Shown here piece after piece: positions 42,701 through 51,698 of a stretch of 64,000 nt of DNA. The position numbers and the translations under genes are program-made. The notes below the pieces were generated by a model that was not told the origin of the DNA, did not search any database, and was given only the letters and a program-made list of their open reading frames with translations. The DNA is from Pseudomonadales bacterium (GTDB lineage: Bacteria; Pseudomonadota; Gammaproteobacteria; Pseudomonadales; Azotimanducaceae), in assembly GCA_022825925.1 (NCBI GenBank), contig JAJDVW010000022.1, positions 62,001-126,000 on the forward strand, in the 5' to 3' direction. The number at the start of each line of letters is the position of its first letter. Within the stretch, counting starts at the first letter, position 1.

Positions 42701-45261
42701 TCGCCGCCTTCGCGGTTCTTCCAAGCCATGACGGGGTAGTGGCGAAACTGGTCGAGCCAGGCGCCGATCAGGGCGTTGCCACACTTCACCTTGTGGTCGA
42801 GGAACCCGAACGGAAGCGTCCGGTCCATCGTCTCGATCCACAAGGAGAGGCGGCAGAGCTCGACGGCGAGGGGGTCGAGGTCCACGGCGTAGATGCACCG
42901 TTCCACGACATGACGCCGCAGCACGGCCTTCAGCCGCGGCTCGAAGTTGTCGTCGTCGGGCGGGCAGGGGATCAGCTCCTCGCTCAGGCGTGGTTCCGGA
43001 GGCCGTTCTCGGTCGAGGTCAAGCAGCCGCACCAGTGATCGTTCGCCGGTCGCTTCGATGCGGTCGTGATGCTGTAAAGATGCGAACAGAGCGTCCGTGA
43101 GGAAGCGCAGGGCGGCCAGGGCGAACGTGCCGGAGCCACACGCCGGGTCGCAGACCGTCAGCGACAGGATTCGCTCCGGCGCTTTCGGTGTCCATCTCTC
43201 CGATGGCGCGTTGGCGTCAGGCGTTCCATCGGCTTGGGAAGGGGGATCGTAGGCTAGCGGACGAAGGGTCCGCTGCACCGTCGGCACGGCGAGACCTGGC
43301 CGCGTGTAGAAGCTGCCGGAACCCTTGCGCGTACCCCCCCAGCGCACGAGGTACCACTCGCCGGGCAACACGATGCGAACGACCAGTTGTCGGGCGCGCG
43401 CGCCGACCTTTCGCTCGAAGTCTAGGCGGCGCTCGGGGGTCTGCTTGCCCCGGGGCTTCCGGACGAGCCCGGCCGCTTGCACGGCCCTTCGGGCCCAGGA
43501 TTCGGCGCGCAGGCGACTGCCTTGTCTGGCGTCCACGCGCGCGACCGGAGTCGCGGTGGTGGGAGCCGGGCGCCCGTCGTACGTCGCGTGCGCGTCTCCG
43601 ACGCCTGGCGGGTCGGTGTCGACGAGGTCGAAGATCCCGGGCTGGTTTGCTTCGGAGGGCGCCTGCGCCTCTTCGGAGCCGGCCGGTGTCGATCTGTCCT
43701 TGAGGCTGTCGAACAGCGCCTTGAGAGCGCGGTCGTCCATCGTTTCGAGGCGCGAGAGCGGTAGGGCCGGTTGGTCGCCGACGGCGAGGAAGACCACCGG
43801 ATCGTCCGCGGGAGCGGTCTTGAGTTCGTAGTCCAGCAGTCCCTCGTAGAGGATGCCGATGTACTCCGACGAGAGATCGGAGAAGTCCACCGGGGCCACC
43901 GCCATCCGGCGGCCTCGACCTTGCAGGATGCGCACCTTGGTCCGCGTCAGCAGCTTCAGCATGTCGTACACGTCGCGGTCGGGCAGGACCTCGGTCTCGA
44001 AACAAGCGTTCTCGAACACGGCGAGGGCTTGGGACAGCCCATCTCCTGCGTGGAACGCGCCGGGTGCGAACAACTCTCCCCCGTAGCGCGGGACGGGCAA
44101 GTCGGGATGATGGGAGCCATCGCGTACGAGTGCGAACAGGGCGAGCACGCGTGGCCATGCGGCGAAACGTTCGCCAAGCGGACTCCCGCGGGCGGCGTCG
44201 CGCTCCAGTTCCTCGAGCAGTCCGTTCAGTCCGTAGCTCTCGTGATACAGCGCATTGTCGCGGGGCAACAGGTCGCGGGACTCCGCGAACAGGGTGACGA
44301 CCAGCCGCATGGCCACGCGACAGGCGGCGCGATAGATGTCCTCCGGGGCCGCCTGCAAAGGCGTTGCGCGTTCGTCCCGGTCCCCTTCGCCGGAGGCTTC
44401 CTCTAGCGGGACGCCCGCATACTCCGCGAGGTATCTCCGGTAGTCGGCCGTGTCGACGCCGGCGTCGTGGGTCACCGCCAGCAGTGGTTCGCCGTGGGCC
44501 CGGATGAGGATCTCGACGGCCTCGCGTACCCGCTCCCCGAGCACCTCGGAAAGCTCCGCCTGCCCCTTGCGGGTGTTTCGGATGGCTTCGAGGAGCGGTG
44601 GTGCTTCGTCTTCGCGCTCCGGCGTCCAGACTTCGGCACGCAACAGCGTCCGTAGCGCCGTCACCTGGGGTGCGGCGGCGCCTTCCTCGAACCAGAGGTC
44701 GAGGTCCCACTCGCACCAGGCCTCGTAGTCGAGTCCCGCGAACAACAGTCGCCACTGGCGGGCGTTGGTGAGCACGGCGAGATGATCGCCGCTTGCGCGC
44801 AGCCAACCGAGCGCTTGGCTGACCAGACGGCGACCGCGACCGAGCCCGAGCCTTCTTGCCCCCGGCCGACCGTGCCCCGCGGCGCCCCGCTCCGGGGGCT
44901 GGTCCAGGAAAATCGGCAGCCGTGCGCCGAGCGGCCCCTCCCAGAGATGGCTCGGCTTGACGATTTCACCCGTGAGGGCTCGACGCCCCTCGGACGAAGG
45001 AACGCCACTGCCCCTGGACCAGGTCCCCGTAGAGGCGTCGAGGCCGCAGACGCGTTCCAGAACGAACGCCGCGAATTGGGAGGTGTCTCCGCTGCCGTCC
45101 AGAATCGCGTTCGCCTGCTGCCGGAGTTGCCGCTCCGCGTAGTCGTCGAGCGGTGCCGGGACGAAGTGCGCGAGGTCCGCGAGGCGCGTGCCATCAAGCA
45201 GCAGGCCGCCGTGGCGCAAACGGTCCCATCCCGGTACGGGCACGGCCGATGGCGACGTCAT
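39781..45261 (-). CDS. Giant adenine-specific DNA methyltransferase, Eco57I/PglX/DrmMI-like
   Basis: An 1826-residue protein. ATG 45261 overlaps the SNF2 helicase stop (ATGA); a longer open frame upstream runs through the helicase gene and is rejected. The N-terminal 500 residues (GWDRLRHGGLLLDGTRLADL, LAVLTNARQWRLLFAGLDYE) match the leader domain of large Eco57I-type methylases. Motif I is LTVCDPACGSGTFALAALRF (near residue 705) and motif IV is AVLGNPPWDIAKPV (near 1014), giving an N6-adenine class. The C-terminal 700 residues hold a probable target-recognition region. It may mark host DNA for the operon's helicases or act as a combined restriction-modification enzyme. It is longer than most DrmMI or PglX proteins. 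Confidence 0.87.
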   Translation of the reverse strand: MTSPSAVPVPGWDRLRHGGLLLDGTRLADLAHFVPAPLDDYAERQLRQQANAILDGSGDTSQFAAFVLERVCGLDASTGTWSRGSGVPSSEGRRALTGEIVKPSHLWEGPLGARLPIFLDQPPERGAAGHGRPGARRLGLGRGRRLVSQALGWLRASGDHLAVLTNARQWRLLFAGLDYEAWCEWDLDLWFEEGAAAPQVTALRTLLRAEVWTPEREDEAPPLLEAIRNTRKGQAELSEVLGERVREAVEILIRAHGEPLLAVTHDAGVDTADYRRYLAEYAGVPLEEASGEGDRDERATPLQAAPEDIYRAACRVAMRLVVTLFAESRDLLPRDNALYHESYGLNGLLEELERDAARGSPLGERFAAWPRVLALFALVRDGSHHPDLPVPRYGGELFAPGAFHAGDGLSQALAVFENACFETEVLPDRDVYDMLKLLTRTKVRILQGRGRRMAVAPVDFSDLSSEYIGILYEGLLDYELKTAPADDPVVFLAVGDQPALPLSRLETMDDRALKALFDSLKDRSTPAGSEEAQAPSEANQPGIFDLVDTDPPGVGDAHATYDGRPAPTTATPVARVDARQGSRLRAESWARRAVQAAGLVRKPRGKQTPERRLDFERKVGARARQLVVRIVLPGEWYLVRWGGTRKGSGSFYTRPGLAVPTVQRTLRPLAYDPPSQADGTPDANAPSERWTPKAPERILSLTVCDPACGSGTFALAALRFLTDALFASLQHHDRIEATGERSLVRLLDLDRERPPEPRLSEELIPCPPDDDNFEPRLKAVLRRHVVERCIYAVDLDPLAVELCRLSLWIETMDRTLPFGFLDHKVKCGNALIGAWLDQFRHYPVMAWKNREGGDKNHANGVHFPRNARTKAIKAFVKDRLTPDLALFLQGSDLFQEDLLQDSLTAHQETLDSLTRMHALPVQDAARRAHLYRELIASEAWRSLKDAMDLWCACWFWPAEDMDAAPLPSGFADPPERTRRVSRRIASEMRFFHWELEFPDVYRAAGSGFDAVLGNPPWDIAKPVSKEFFSNLDPLYRSYGKQEALRRQTSYFGSSNVERDWLNYNARFRAQSNYMSHVGSAFGDPENSSRSQDRFAVARGRANAETHDRWRSARQGALGFTDGQHPFAHQGSADLNLYKLFLEAAHALLGASGRLGFLVPSGLYSDHGTGALRELFLKQCRWEWLFGIENRDGIFPIHRSYKFNPVILEKGGQTDAVRTAFMRRRLTDWERAEDHATFYSLAQIERFSPRSRSILEIQSRRDLEVLEKVYANGVLLGDDGSDGWHVDYAGEFHMTNDSRRFSPRPQWEAKGYRADEYSRWLSGRWRPIEKLWEELGVDPSRPEPVEIELEDWLFDTTAAPGQRHAEARFLHGQLLKPGDVARTDWALRCAQPPHDRLPVPRETIPAGVVLAREANTWIAAEDIRDHALPVYQGIMVQPFVPSARGWLSGTGLRAKWDYGDFAKPRWNPQFLMAHAIAAGEVNAADTVKIGYREVARSTDARSFIGAILPPFPCGHKVPVLHVGNDAINDVSTAMALFNSFVFDWLVRQRLGGAALAWHVLAEGALPDRAVPGLQELTDKLNLFPSLFSAARLGLTPGAHHALLPSERLRLRVILDAVACAAYGLSAEDLGHILRDTDRPMDDVSARSPGAALLDARGFWRVHRDRHPELRHTVLTLVAFRDLESKIRSAHGDRDQGIEAFLAQNQGEGWMLPETLRLADYGLGHDERAKHPQPVASRLGPRFYDWQLVQSAEESWRECHLHARNLLGADDHASLLADGESGQEPLLEAAEHRADYQAHASVPQAQGSLFEDDKPDGRPNRAGPSERT

Positions 45262-48200
45262 CCATTGCCCTCCGGCACGCGAACCTCCACCGTGACCGGG
45301 AAAGCCTGCACGGCCGCGAGCTTGAATCGGGCGGGTAGCAGGCGATCGAGGATGCGCGTGCGCTCGTGCCGCAACTGCTCGCGTATCTCTTCGTAGTGTC
45401 GGCGACGGCGCTCGACCTCCTCCTGTTTCCGCTCGATCGATTGCTCGAGTTCCGCGAAGCGCTCCCCTTGGTCGAAGAGCTGGCCCTGGCGGCGCTTGGC
45501 GGCGAGTTGCTCGATCTCGCGAGTCAGGCGCGCCAACGTTGAGCGCTCGATGAGTACGGAGACCTCGCCCTGCCGCTGGCGGTACCGCTCGTCCTCGCGG
45601 GCTCGCGCGGCGCGTTGATCCGCCTGAAGCTGTGCTCGGAGACCGCCGTCCAGTCGGGTCTTGTAGTCTCGCAGCCAGCGTTCGAGGTCGCGCTTGACGA
45701 TGTCGATCAGGTCCCTCGCCGCCTCGCCGTTGCCGGGTGCGGTCGTGCCGGCCAGGCGGAGGTGGCGTTGCGTTTGATCGTGCGGCAGCGGCGCCCCGAG
45801 TCGCTCGTCGCGCACGGGGAAGGCGAACGTCCTTATCCAGCGATGGAACGTCTCGCGCAACTCGTTCACCGCCAGTTCCTCGACGCTGAACAGGACCAGG
45901 GCGTCCTCCCCCGGGGGAACGCCTCCCGTCCGTACGGTCCATCGCGAAACCTGGTGGTGCCCCGGGTAGCGACGCCGGTTCAGCACGCCGAGCGCCCGGA
46001 GCATCATGGGATGGGCGAGGTGGACCAGCAGGGTGTCCTGCCTGGGCAGGAAGACGTGCAGGTCTCCGAGTTGCTCGATGAACGGCTCGGGATCGAAGGC
46101 GAGCTTCGGCATCGGGCCCGCGGCCTCACCCGGCATGGGCGGACGTACCGCGTCGTCGATGACGTCCCTCCAGCCGGGAAGGTCCGGATGCAGCACGCGA
46201 TGGCAGCCCGCTTCGTCGGCCGCCTGGAGTTGTGGTCGCCCGCCGTTGGTGGCCATGGCGGCCTCCAATGTTTCGGCAAGTGCGCCCCCGTCGAGGTCGA
46301 GTTCCCTTGCGAGGGCGTCGAGCGCGGGCGCGTCGCGGGGAGACTCGTCCGCGGGTACGACGGCCGCGTCGGCATCGAGCACGGTGGTTCCCCGCGAGGC
46401 GTCGATGCCCGCGTCCAGGTCCGCCTGCACGGCCTGCCGGTCTTCGCCACGGACCAGCCTGCGGTGTACGGCGCGGTCGAAGACCTCGTTGAGGGAACCG
46501 AGATCCTCGCGGATCTCGTTGGCCTTGTGGATGACGTGGTCGAGAAAGCGCATGTCCGGGTCCGACATGCTGACGAAGTGATGCACGACCACGTCGCGGG
46601 GTTGGCCGTAGCGGTCCAGGCGCCCGTTGCGCTGCTCGAGCCGTGAAGGGTTCCAGGGGCAATCGTAGTGCAGGAGGTATCGTGCGGTGCGGTGGAGGTT
46701 CAGGCCTTCGGAAGCCGCATCGGTGGCGACGAGGATGCGAACCGCCGCACTCTGATGGTTGAAGGCCGCCTTGACGTTCTCGCGGTCGGCTTCGCTCATG
46801 CCGGCGGCCAGGGTACCCAATGGTTGGCCTGGCGCGAGTGAGCCGCTGCCGGCGCCGAATAGCGTCAGCACGCGCTCGGACGGATACCGCTCTCGGAGCC
46901 TGCGCGCGAGGTAATCGAGCGTCGTCTTGTACTCCGTGAAGACAATGAGGCGCTCGTCGTCGCGGAACGCATTCGAGTCGAGGAGGAGGCGTTCGATCAG
47001 GCGGACAAGCGCCTCGAACCGGGCGTCGACGGCGGGCGTCTGTTCGGTGACGGGCAGCCCGTCGAGGTCGAAGCCCAGGTCTGCGAGCGCGCTTTCGATG
47101 CGAGCGATCTCATGCGTCAGGTCCTCGGCGAAGTTCTTGAGCCAGGCGCCCGTGACGGTGGCGGCGGTGGCCTCGCGTTGTTGGGTCTCCCGATCGTCTC
47201 CGGTTTCCTGGCGCAACGCGCGTTCGGCCGCCGTCAGGGCGCTTTCGGAGGCGGCTGACTCGGAGAGACCCTGCTTGGTTCTGCGCCAGGACTGTGCGAA
47301 GGCCACCGGGCAGGAAAGCAGCCGCTTGCCCAAGACTTCGACGGCGAAGGCGCCCGCGCGCCGTCTGCCCTTCGATCCGGTGGCGATCGCGCCTCGTACT
47401 GCCTCCCGGAAGGCGTCGAAAGCCGCGGCGAGTTCGGTCTCTCGATCATGGGCGGAAAGCGGCAGTCCCACGGGTGGTTTTCGGACGCAGAAGCGACGTG
47501 CGCTTGGCGGGGTCGGGGTGTTCGCTCGGTCCGTGGTCTGCGCGTTGATGTCGCGTTTCAGGCGCCGGACCACGATGTCCTCGACGCGGCCGCGCATGGC
47601 CTCGTTCATCTCGTTGACGCGACTGAAACGCACCGGATCGAGCATTTCGAGGAGGCCGGTGAACGAGCGCGTATGACCGTTGTGCGGCGTGGCGGAAAGG
47701 AACAGGCGATGCTCGAACAGGGGCGCGACCAGTCGGAGGGTCCGGCAGAGTTCGCTGTCTTCGCCGAACGGCGACGGCATGAGATTGTGGCACTCGTCCA
47801 CGATCAGGAGGTCCCACGGCAGATGTGGAGATCCCTCCGGCGTATGACATGCGGCCAGGAAGCCCTCGCGCACGTCGGGTTGGCGGAGATAGTGATAGGA
47901 AGCGACTATGCGACTGAACGAACGCCATGGGTTTGCGTCCATGCCGAGTCGGCGTCGCAGGCGCTCCGTGCCCTCGCGGTCGACGATCTCGAAGCGCAGC
48001 GAGAACTTGTCCCAGAGTTCGTCGCGCCACTGCTGGCGCAAGGATGCGGGCGTGAGCACGAGTATCCGCTGGATGCGTCGCCGCAGCAGGAGTTCGGTGA
48101 GGATCAGGCCCGCCTCCACGGTCTTGCCGAGCCCCACGTCGTCGGCGATCAGCAAGCTGACGCGCGGCATGCGTAGCGCCTTGAGAAGCGGCACGAGCTG

Positions 48201-48581
48201 GTAGTCCTCGACGCGCACGCTTCCGTGGAAGGGGCTCGCTATCGGCTGGCGGCGCAGGGGTCCATCGCCATCGGGATCGAGATAGGGTGACAGGGCCGTC
48301 CAACGGGCGGCGCGCAGCAAGGCGTCGAAGTCCTCGGGCGGCATCGGCGGCGCGTGCGTGTCGGGGAGTGCGGTGGGTTCCAGGAGGTCGCGTTTCGGCT
48401 CAAGCTCCCACAACAGGCGCTCCTCGGCCGGGCCGTGTGCGTCCTGGTACTCCACGTGAACCAGGTGCAGTCGCCCATCGTCGCTCTCGAATGGCTCGAC
48501 CGCCGACACGACGCCGCGACGGTTGCGCACGGTGGCGAGCATGCCCTCGCGCGGGATGGCGTGTCCTGCGGTGGGACTCAC
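45258..48581 (-). CDS. SNF2-family helicase, DrmD-like
   Basis: A 1107-residue protein using GTG 48581 (SPTAGHAIPREGMLATVRNR); ATG 48542 would shorten it by 13. The helicase core begins YQLVPLLKALRMPRVSLLIA with Walker A DDVGLGKTVEAGLIL (near residue 147), then VDECHNLM (DECH box near 261), SATPHNGHTRSF, and in the C lobe VATDAASEGLNLHRT and EQRNGRLDRYGQ (near 655). A charged coiled coil (about 990-1060) precedes the end, PVTVEVRVPEGNG. This layout matches the DISARM DrmD helicase. It is the first gene of the four-gene operon and its stop overlaps the methylase start. The role is probably translocation on invading DNA. Confidence 0.85.
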   Translation of the reverse strand: MSPTAGHAIPREGMLATVRNRRGVVSAVEPFESDDGRLHLVHVEYQDAHGPAEERLLWELEPKRDLLEPTALPDTHAPPMPPEDFDALLRAARWTALSPYLDPDGDGPLRRQPIASPFHGSVRVEDYQLVPLLKALRMPRVSLLIADDVGLGKTVEAGLILTELLLRRRIQRILVLTPASLRQQWRDELWDKFSLRFEIVDREGTERLRRRLGMDANPWRSFSRIVASYHYLRQPDVREGFLAACHTPEGSPHLPWDLLIVDECHNLMPSPFGEDSELCRTLRLVAPLFEHRLFLSATPHNGHTRSFTGLLEMLDPVRFSRVNEMNEAMRGRVEDIVVRRLKRDINAQTTDRANTPTPPSARRFCVRKPPVGLPLSAHDRETELAAAFDAFREAVRGAIATGSKGRRRAGAFAVEVLGKRLLSCPVAFAQSWRRTKQGLSESAASESALTAAERALRQETGDDRETQQREATAATVTGAWLKNFAEDLTHEIARIESALADLGFDLDGLPVTEQTPAVDARFEALVRLIERLLLDSNAFRDDERLIVFTEYKTTLDYLARRLRERYPSERVLTLFGAGSGSLAPGQPLGTLAAGMSEADRENVKAAFNHQSAAVRILVATDAASEGLNLHRTARYLLHYDCPWNPSRLEQRNGRLDRYGQPRDVVVHHFVSMSDPDMRFLDHVIHKANEIREDLGSLNEVFDRAVHRRLVRGEDRQAVQADLDAGIDASRGTTVLDADAAVVPADESPRDAPALDALARELDLDGGALAETLEAAMATNGGRPQLQAADEAGCHRVLHPDLPGWRDVIDDAVRPPMPGEAAGPMPKLAFDPEPFIEQLGDLHVFLPRQDTLLVHLAHPMMLRALGVLNRRRYPGHHQVSRWTVRTGGVPPGEDALVLFSVEELAVNELRETFHRWIRTFAFPVRDERLGAPLPHDQTQRHLRLAGTTAPGNGEAARDLIDIVKRDLERWLRDYKTRLDGGLRAQLQADQRAARAREDERYRQRQGEVSVLIERSTLARLTREIEQLAAKRRQGQLFDQGERFAELEQSIERKQEEVERRRRHYEEIREQLRHERTRILDRLLPARFKLAAVQAFPVTVEVRVPEGNG

Positions 48582-48673
48582 GGTGTACGGTGCCGTGAGC
48601 GATGGCGGAGACCGTGCCTCGGACGCAGGCGCTGTTGCGCGCGCATCGTGCTCCCCCGTGTAGGCGAAATCCC

Positions 48674-49966
48674 CTACGCCTCCGCCACCTCCCGCTCGAT
48701 GAGGTCCGCGTACTTCTCCAACGCCCGTTCGCGCCGCTTGATGAGGTGGTAGTCCGGGAACAGCTCGTCGGTCCCCTGGTAGCGCCCGAGGATCTGACGC
48801 GCCACCGTGACCTTGTGCACCTCCGTCGGCCCGTCCGCCAGTCCCATGTGGAAGCTGTCGAGCACGCCGGCCGCGAACGGCATCTCGGTTGATAGTCCGA
48901 GGGACCCGTGCACCTGCAGGGCGCGGGCGTAGACGTCGTGGTAGACCTTCGGCATCTGCGCCTTCACGGCGGAGATGTCCGCGCGCACTTCCTTGTAGTT
49001 CCGGATCCGGTCGATCTTCCAGGCGGTTCTCAGCACGAAGAGCCGGAACTGCTCGATGTCGATCCAGCTGTCGGCGATCATCGCCTGCACGAGCTGTTTC
49101 TGCGCCAGCACCTCGCCCTGGGTCTCCCGCGACAACGCGCGTTCGCACATCATGTCGAAGGCGCGCCGGACCTTGCCGACCGTGCGCATCGCGTGGTGGA
49201 TGCGGCCGCCGCCGAGACGCGTCTGCGCCACGATGAACCCCTGACCCGGTGCCCCGAGCAGGTGGTCGCGCGGGATGCGCACGTCGTCGTAGCGGATGTA
49301 GGCGTGGTTGCCCGGGTTCTCGTAGCCGACCGCCACGTTGCGCTGGATGTCCACCCCGGGCGTCTCGGCGGGGACGATGAACATCGACATGCGCTCGTAC
49401 GGGGGCGCCTCCGGGTCCGTGACGGCCATGACGATCAGGAAGGAGGCGTGCCGGGCGTTCGACGAGAACCACTTCTCGCCGTTGATGACCCATTCGTCGC
49501 CCAGGGCCTCCGCCCGGCAGGTGAAGACCTTGGGGTCGGCGCCGCCCTGCGGCTCGGTCATCGAGTAGCAGGAGCAGATCTCGTTGTCGAGCAGCGGCTG
49601 CAGGTACTGGTCCTTCTGCGCTTCCGTGCCGTAGTGGGCGAGGATCTCCGCGTTGCCGGAGTCCGGCGCCTGGCAGCCGAACGCCACCGGCGCGCACTTG
49701 GCGCGGCCGAGGATCTCGTTCATGAGCGCGAGCTTGAGCTGCCCGTAGCCCTGCCCGCCGAGGTCGGGCCCGAGGTGACAGGCCCACAGGCCGCGCCGCT
49801 TCACCTCCTCCTGCAACGGCCGGATGAGCTTGTTGCGGTTCGGGTCCGAGAAGTCGTTCGGATGCCCGAGCACGAAGTCGAGGGGCTCGATCTCCTCGCG
49901 CACGAAGTCGTCCATCCAGTCGAGTTCGCGCTGGAAGGCGGGGTCGGTTTCGAAGTCCCAGGCCAT
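48674..49966 (-). CDS. Acyl-CoA dehydrogenase, ACAD10/11-like
   Basis: A 430-residue flavoenzyme. WACHLGPDLGGQGYGQLKLA is the N-terminal helical part, CYSMTEPQGGADPKVFTCRA (near residue 134) and GEKWFSSNARHASFLIVMAV form the FAD-binding middle, and ARALQVHGSLGLSTEMPFAA with DGPTEVHKVTVARQILG is the C-terminal signature. It oxidises an acyl-CoA to the enoyl-CoA. The ACAD10/11 relatives act on long or 4-hydroxy acyl chains, which would fit the window's oxidative theme but is inference. ATG 49966 follows GGAGCGACGC. An adjacent carrier gene lies upstream on the same strand. Confidence 0.92.
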   Translation of the reverse strand: MAWDFETDPAFQRELDWMDDFVREEIEPLDFVLGHPNDFSDPNRNKLIRPLQEEVKRRGLWACHLGPDLGGQGYGQLKLALMNEILGRAKCAPVAFGCQAPDSGNAEILAHYGTEAQKDQYLQPLLDNEICSCYSMTEPQGGADPKVFTCRAEALGDEWVINGEKWFSSNARHASFLIVMAVTDPEAPPYERMSMFIVPAETPGVDIQRNVAVGYENPGNHAYIRYDDVRIPRDHLLGAPGQGFIVAQTRLGGGRIHHAMRTVGKVRRAFDMMCERALSRETQGEVLAQKQLVQAMIADSWIDIEQFRLFVLRTAWKIDRIRNYKEVRADISAVKAQMPKVYHDVYARALQVHGSLGLSTEMPFAAGVLDSFHMGLADGPTEVHKVTVARQILGRYQGTDELFPDYHLIKRRERALEKYADLIEREVAEA

Positions 49967-50072
49967 GCGTCGCTCCGGTAGAGGGTGAGGCCCCGATTAA
50001 ACCCGGTGGGTCGGGCGTTTGGGAAGCCGGGCCGGTCCCGGGCACGAGCGTCAGCGTCCCGCGACCGACCCC

Positions 50073-51560
50073 TCAACTGCCGCTACCGGTGGCGGCGTCG
50101 AGCGCCCCGGGTCCGGCCGCGGCACGCCGCCGCTCGGCCAGCTTCCCGAGAATCTCCTCGTGTCGCTTGCGCGTGAGGTCGTAGTGCGAGAGGCACCAGA
50201 TGGTGATCACCGCGCATCCGGCGACCACGGGTCCGTAGAGCACGCCGAGATCTACCAGCGTCGCGGCCGGCACGTCCGCCGCGGAGACGATCTCGGCGCC
50301 CGTCGGCCAGGCGATGATGTCGAGGCCGAGGCCGCCGAGGAACATGCCGAAGCCGGAGGTCGCCTTGCCCGAGAAGGAGATGGCGCCGAAGAAGATGCCT
50401 TCCTGGCGCGTGCCGGTGTCGAGTTCGTGCTCGTCCGCCACGTCCGCCAGCATCGACCCGGCGGCGATGAACGCCTGCTGCACGGCGAGCCCCTGCACGA
50501 ACTTGAAGGCGACCAGCGCGTAGAAGAGCTCGTCCGTGCCGTTCTCCGGGAAGGCGTCGAGGAGCCGGCACACCACCGGCAGGATCGTGCAGGTCGACAC
50601 GCAGGCGCACCCGAGGATGACGCCGGCCCGCTTGCCGATGCGGGGCAGGAGCGGCGCGGCCAGGAAGACGCCGAGCAGGCGCCCCGCGATGGGCGCCAGG
50701 TTGACGCGCATCATCTGACCGCCGTCCAGCTCCCAGAAGTACTGGTACATGTAGATGTCTAGCGTGCCGTGGACGCCGGACATGATGTAGATGACCAGGA
50801 CCCCGGAGATCATCCAGGCGAAAGAGCGGTTGCCGAACGCCGCCAGGAAGTCGCTGCCCAGGACCAGGAACGCGTTGCGTGCCGGCCGCGGCGGCGGCTC
50901 GGAAAGGAAGGGAACCTCCTTCTGCGTGCCGGCGGCCGAGTACCAGATCGTCACGGCCATCAGCACGGCCAGCACGATCGCGAACGGCGTGTAGTTCTCG
51001 ACGGCCAGGCGGCCGCCCATGTCGTCGGCGAAGAAGTAGCCGAAGCCGACGGCGATCACGGTGGCGCCGCCCGCCGTGGCGAAGAACTGCCGATAGGCGA
51101 CGACGCGGTTGCGTTCGTTGTAGTTCTGCGTCAGCTCCGCACCGAGGGCGAGGTGCGGTACGTGGTAGAGGGTCATGGCGCCGCGGGTCAGGGTCGCGAA
51201 GGCCGTGAGCCACAGGAACAACCCCCACTGGCCCAGGCCCTCAGGCGGCGAGAAGAGCCCGACGAACGCAAGCGCCAGGGGCAGCGCCGACGCGTACATG
51301 AAGGGATGGCGCCGCCCGAGGCGCGACTGCCACTTGTCGGACAGCGAACCCGCCAGCGGGTCGGTGACGGCGTCGAACAGGAGCGCGATGAAGAGCGCCG
51401 CGCCGGCGAGCACGCCGGGCAGCTCGAGCACCTGGTTGTAGTAGAAGAGGATGAACAGGCCGAAGCCCGTGCTCTTGAGTCCCTCGGCGAACTGGCCGAC
51501 TCCGAACGCCAGCTTGCTCGAGAACGGGACGATGCGATCATTCGGGTTGTGGGGGTTCAT
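50073..51560 (-). CDS. GPH/MFS-type sugar or glycoside:cation symporter-like carrier
   Basis: A 495-residue, 12-helix carrier using ATG 51560 (MNPHNPNDRIVPFSSKLAFG). The GPH family signature is evident in ALFIALLFDAVTDPLAGSLS then DKWQSRLGRRHPFMY, the MelB-like Asp-rich helix and loop 2-3. Further helices include AFVGLFSPPEGLGQWGLFLW, PFAIVLAVLMAVTIWY and FVQGLAVQQAFIAAGSMLAD with ADEHELDTGTRQEGIFFGA. Members carry glycosides or other small organics with Na+ or H+. The start is set by the match to family N-termini; an in-frame GTG further upstream is possible. It diverges from the P450 gene over 138 bp. Confidence 0.88.
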   Translation of the reverse strand: MNPHNPNDRIVPFSSKLAFGVGQFAEGLKSTGFGLFILFYYNQVLELPGVLAGAALFIALLFDAVTDPLAGSLSDKWQSRLGRRHPFMYASALPLALAFVGLFSPPEGLGQWGLFLWLTAFATLTRGAMTLYHVPHLALGAELTQNYNERNRVVAYRQFFATAGGATVIAVGFGYFFADDMGGRLAVENYTPFAIVLAVLMAVTIWYSAAGTQKEVPFLSEPPPRPARNAFLVLGSDFLAAFGNRSFAWMISGVLVIYIMSGVHGTLDIYMYQYFWELDGGQMMRVNLAPIAGRLLGVFLAAPLLPRIGKRAGVILGCACVSTCTILPVVCRLLDAFPENGTDELFYALVAFKFVQGLAVQQAFIAAGSMLADVADEHELDTGTRQEGIFFGAISFSGKATSGFGMFLGGLGLDIIAWPTGAEIVSAADVPAATLVDLGVLYGPVVAGCAVITIWCLSHYDLTRKRHEEILGKLAERRRAAAGPGALDAATGSGS

Positions 51561-51698
51561 CCGCTGCGAGCATAGCAGCCTGCCGCGGGACAGAACGGTG
51601 GCGTTGGTGACGCACGCGACTGGGGGTACCATCCGGGGACGGGCTGCCGCTCAGCACGCGGGGCGTGGCCATACACTTATAACTTACAGCGGTTTGCA

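Noticed and set aside
45262..45942. N-terminal extension of the methylase frame upstream of ATG 45261
   Set aside because: It lies inside the SNF2 helicase coding region in another frame, and the ATGA overlap at 45258-45261 gives the expected start.
48582..50045. Extension of the SNF2 helicase frame through the acyl-CoA dehydrogenase gene
   Set aside because: The extension is a frame shadow of the dehydrogenase; the helicase family N-terminus begins near 48581.
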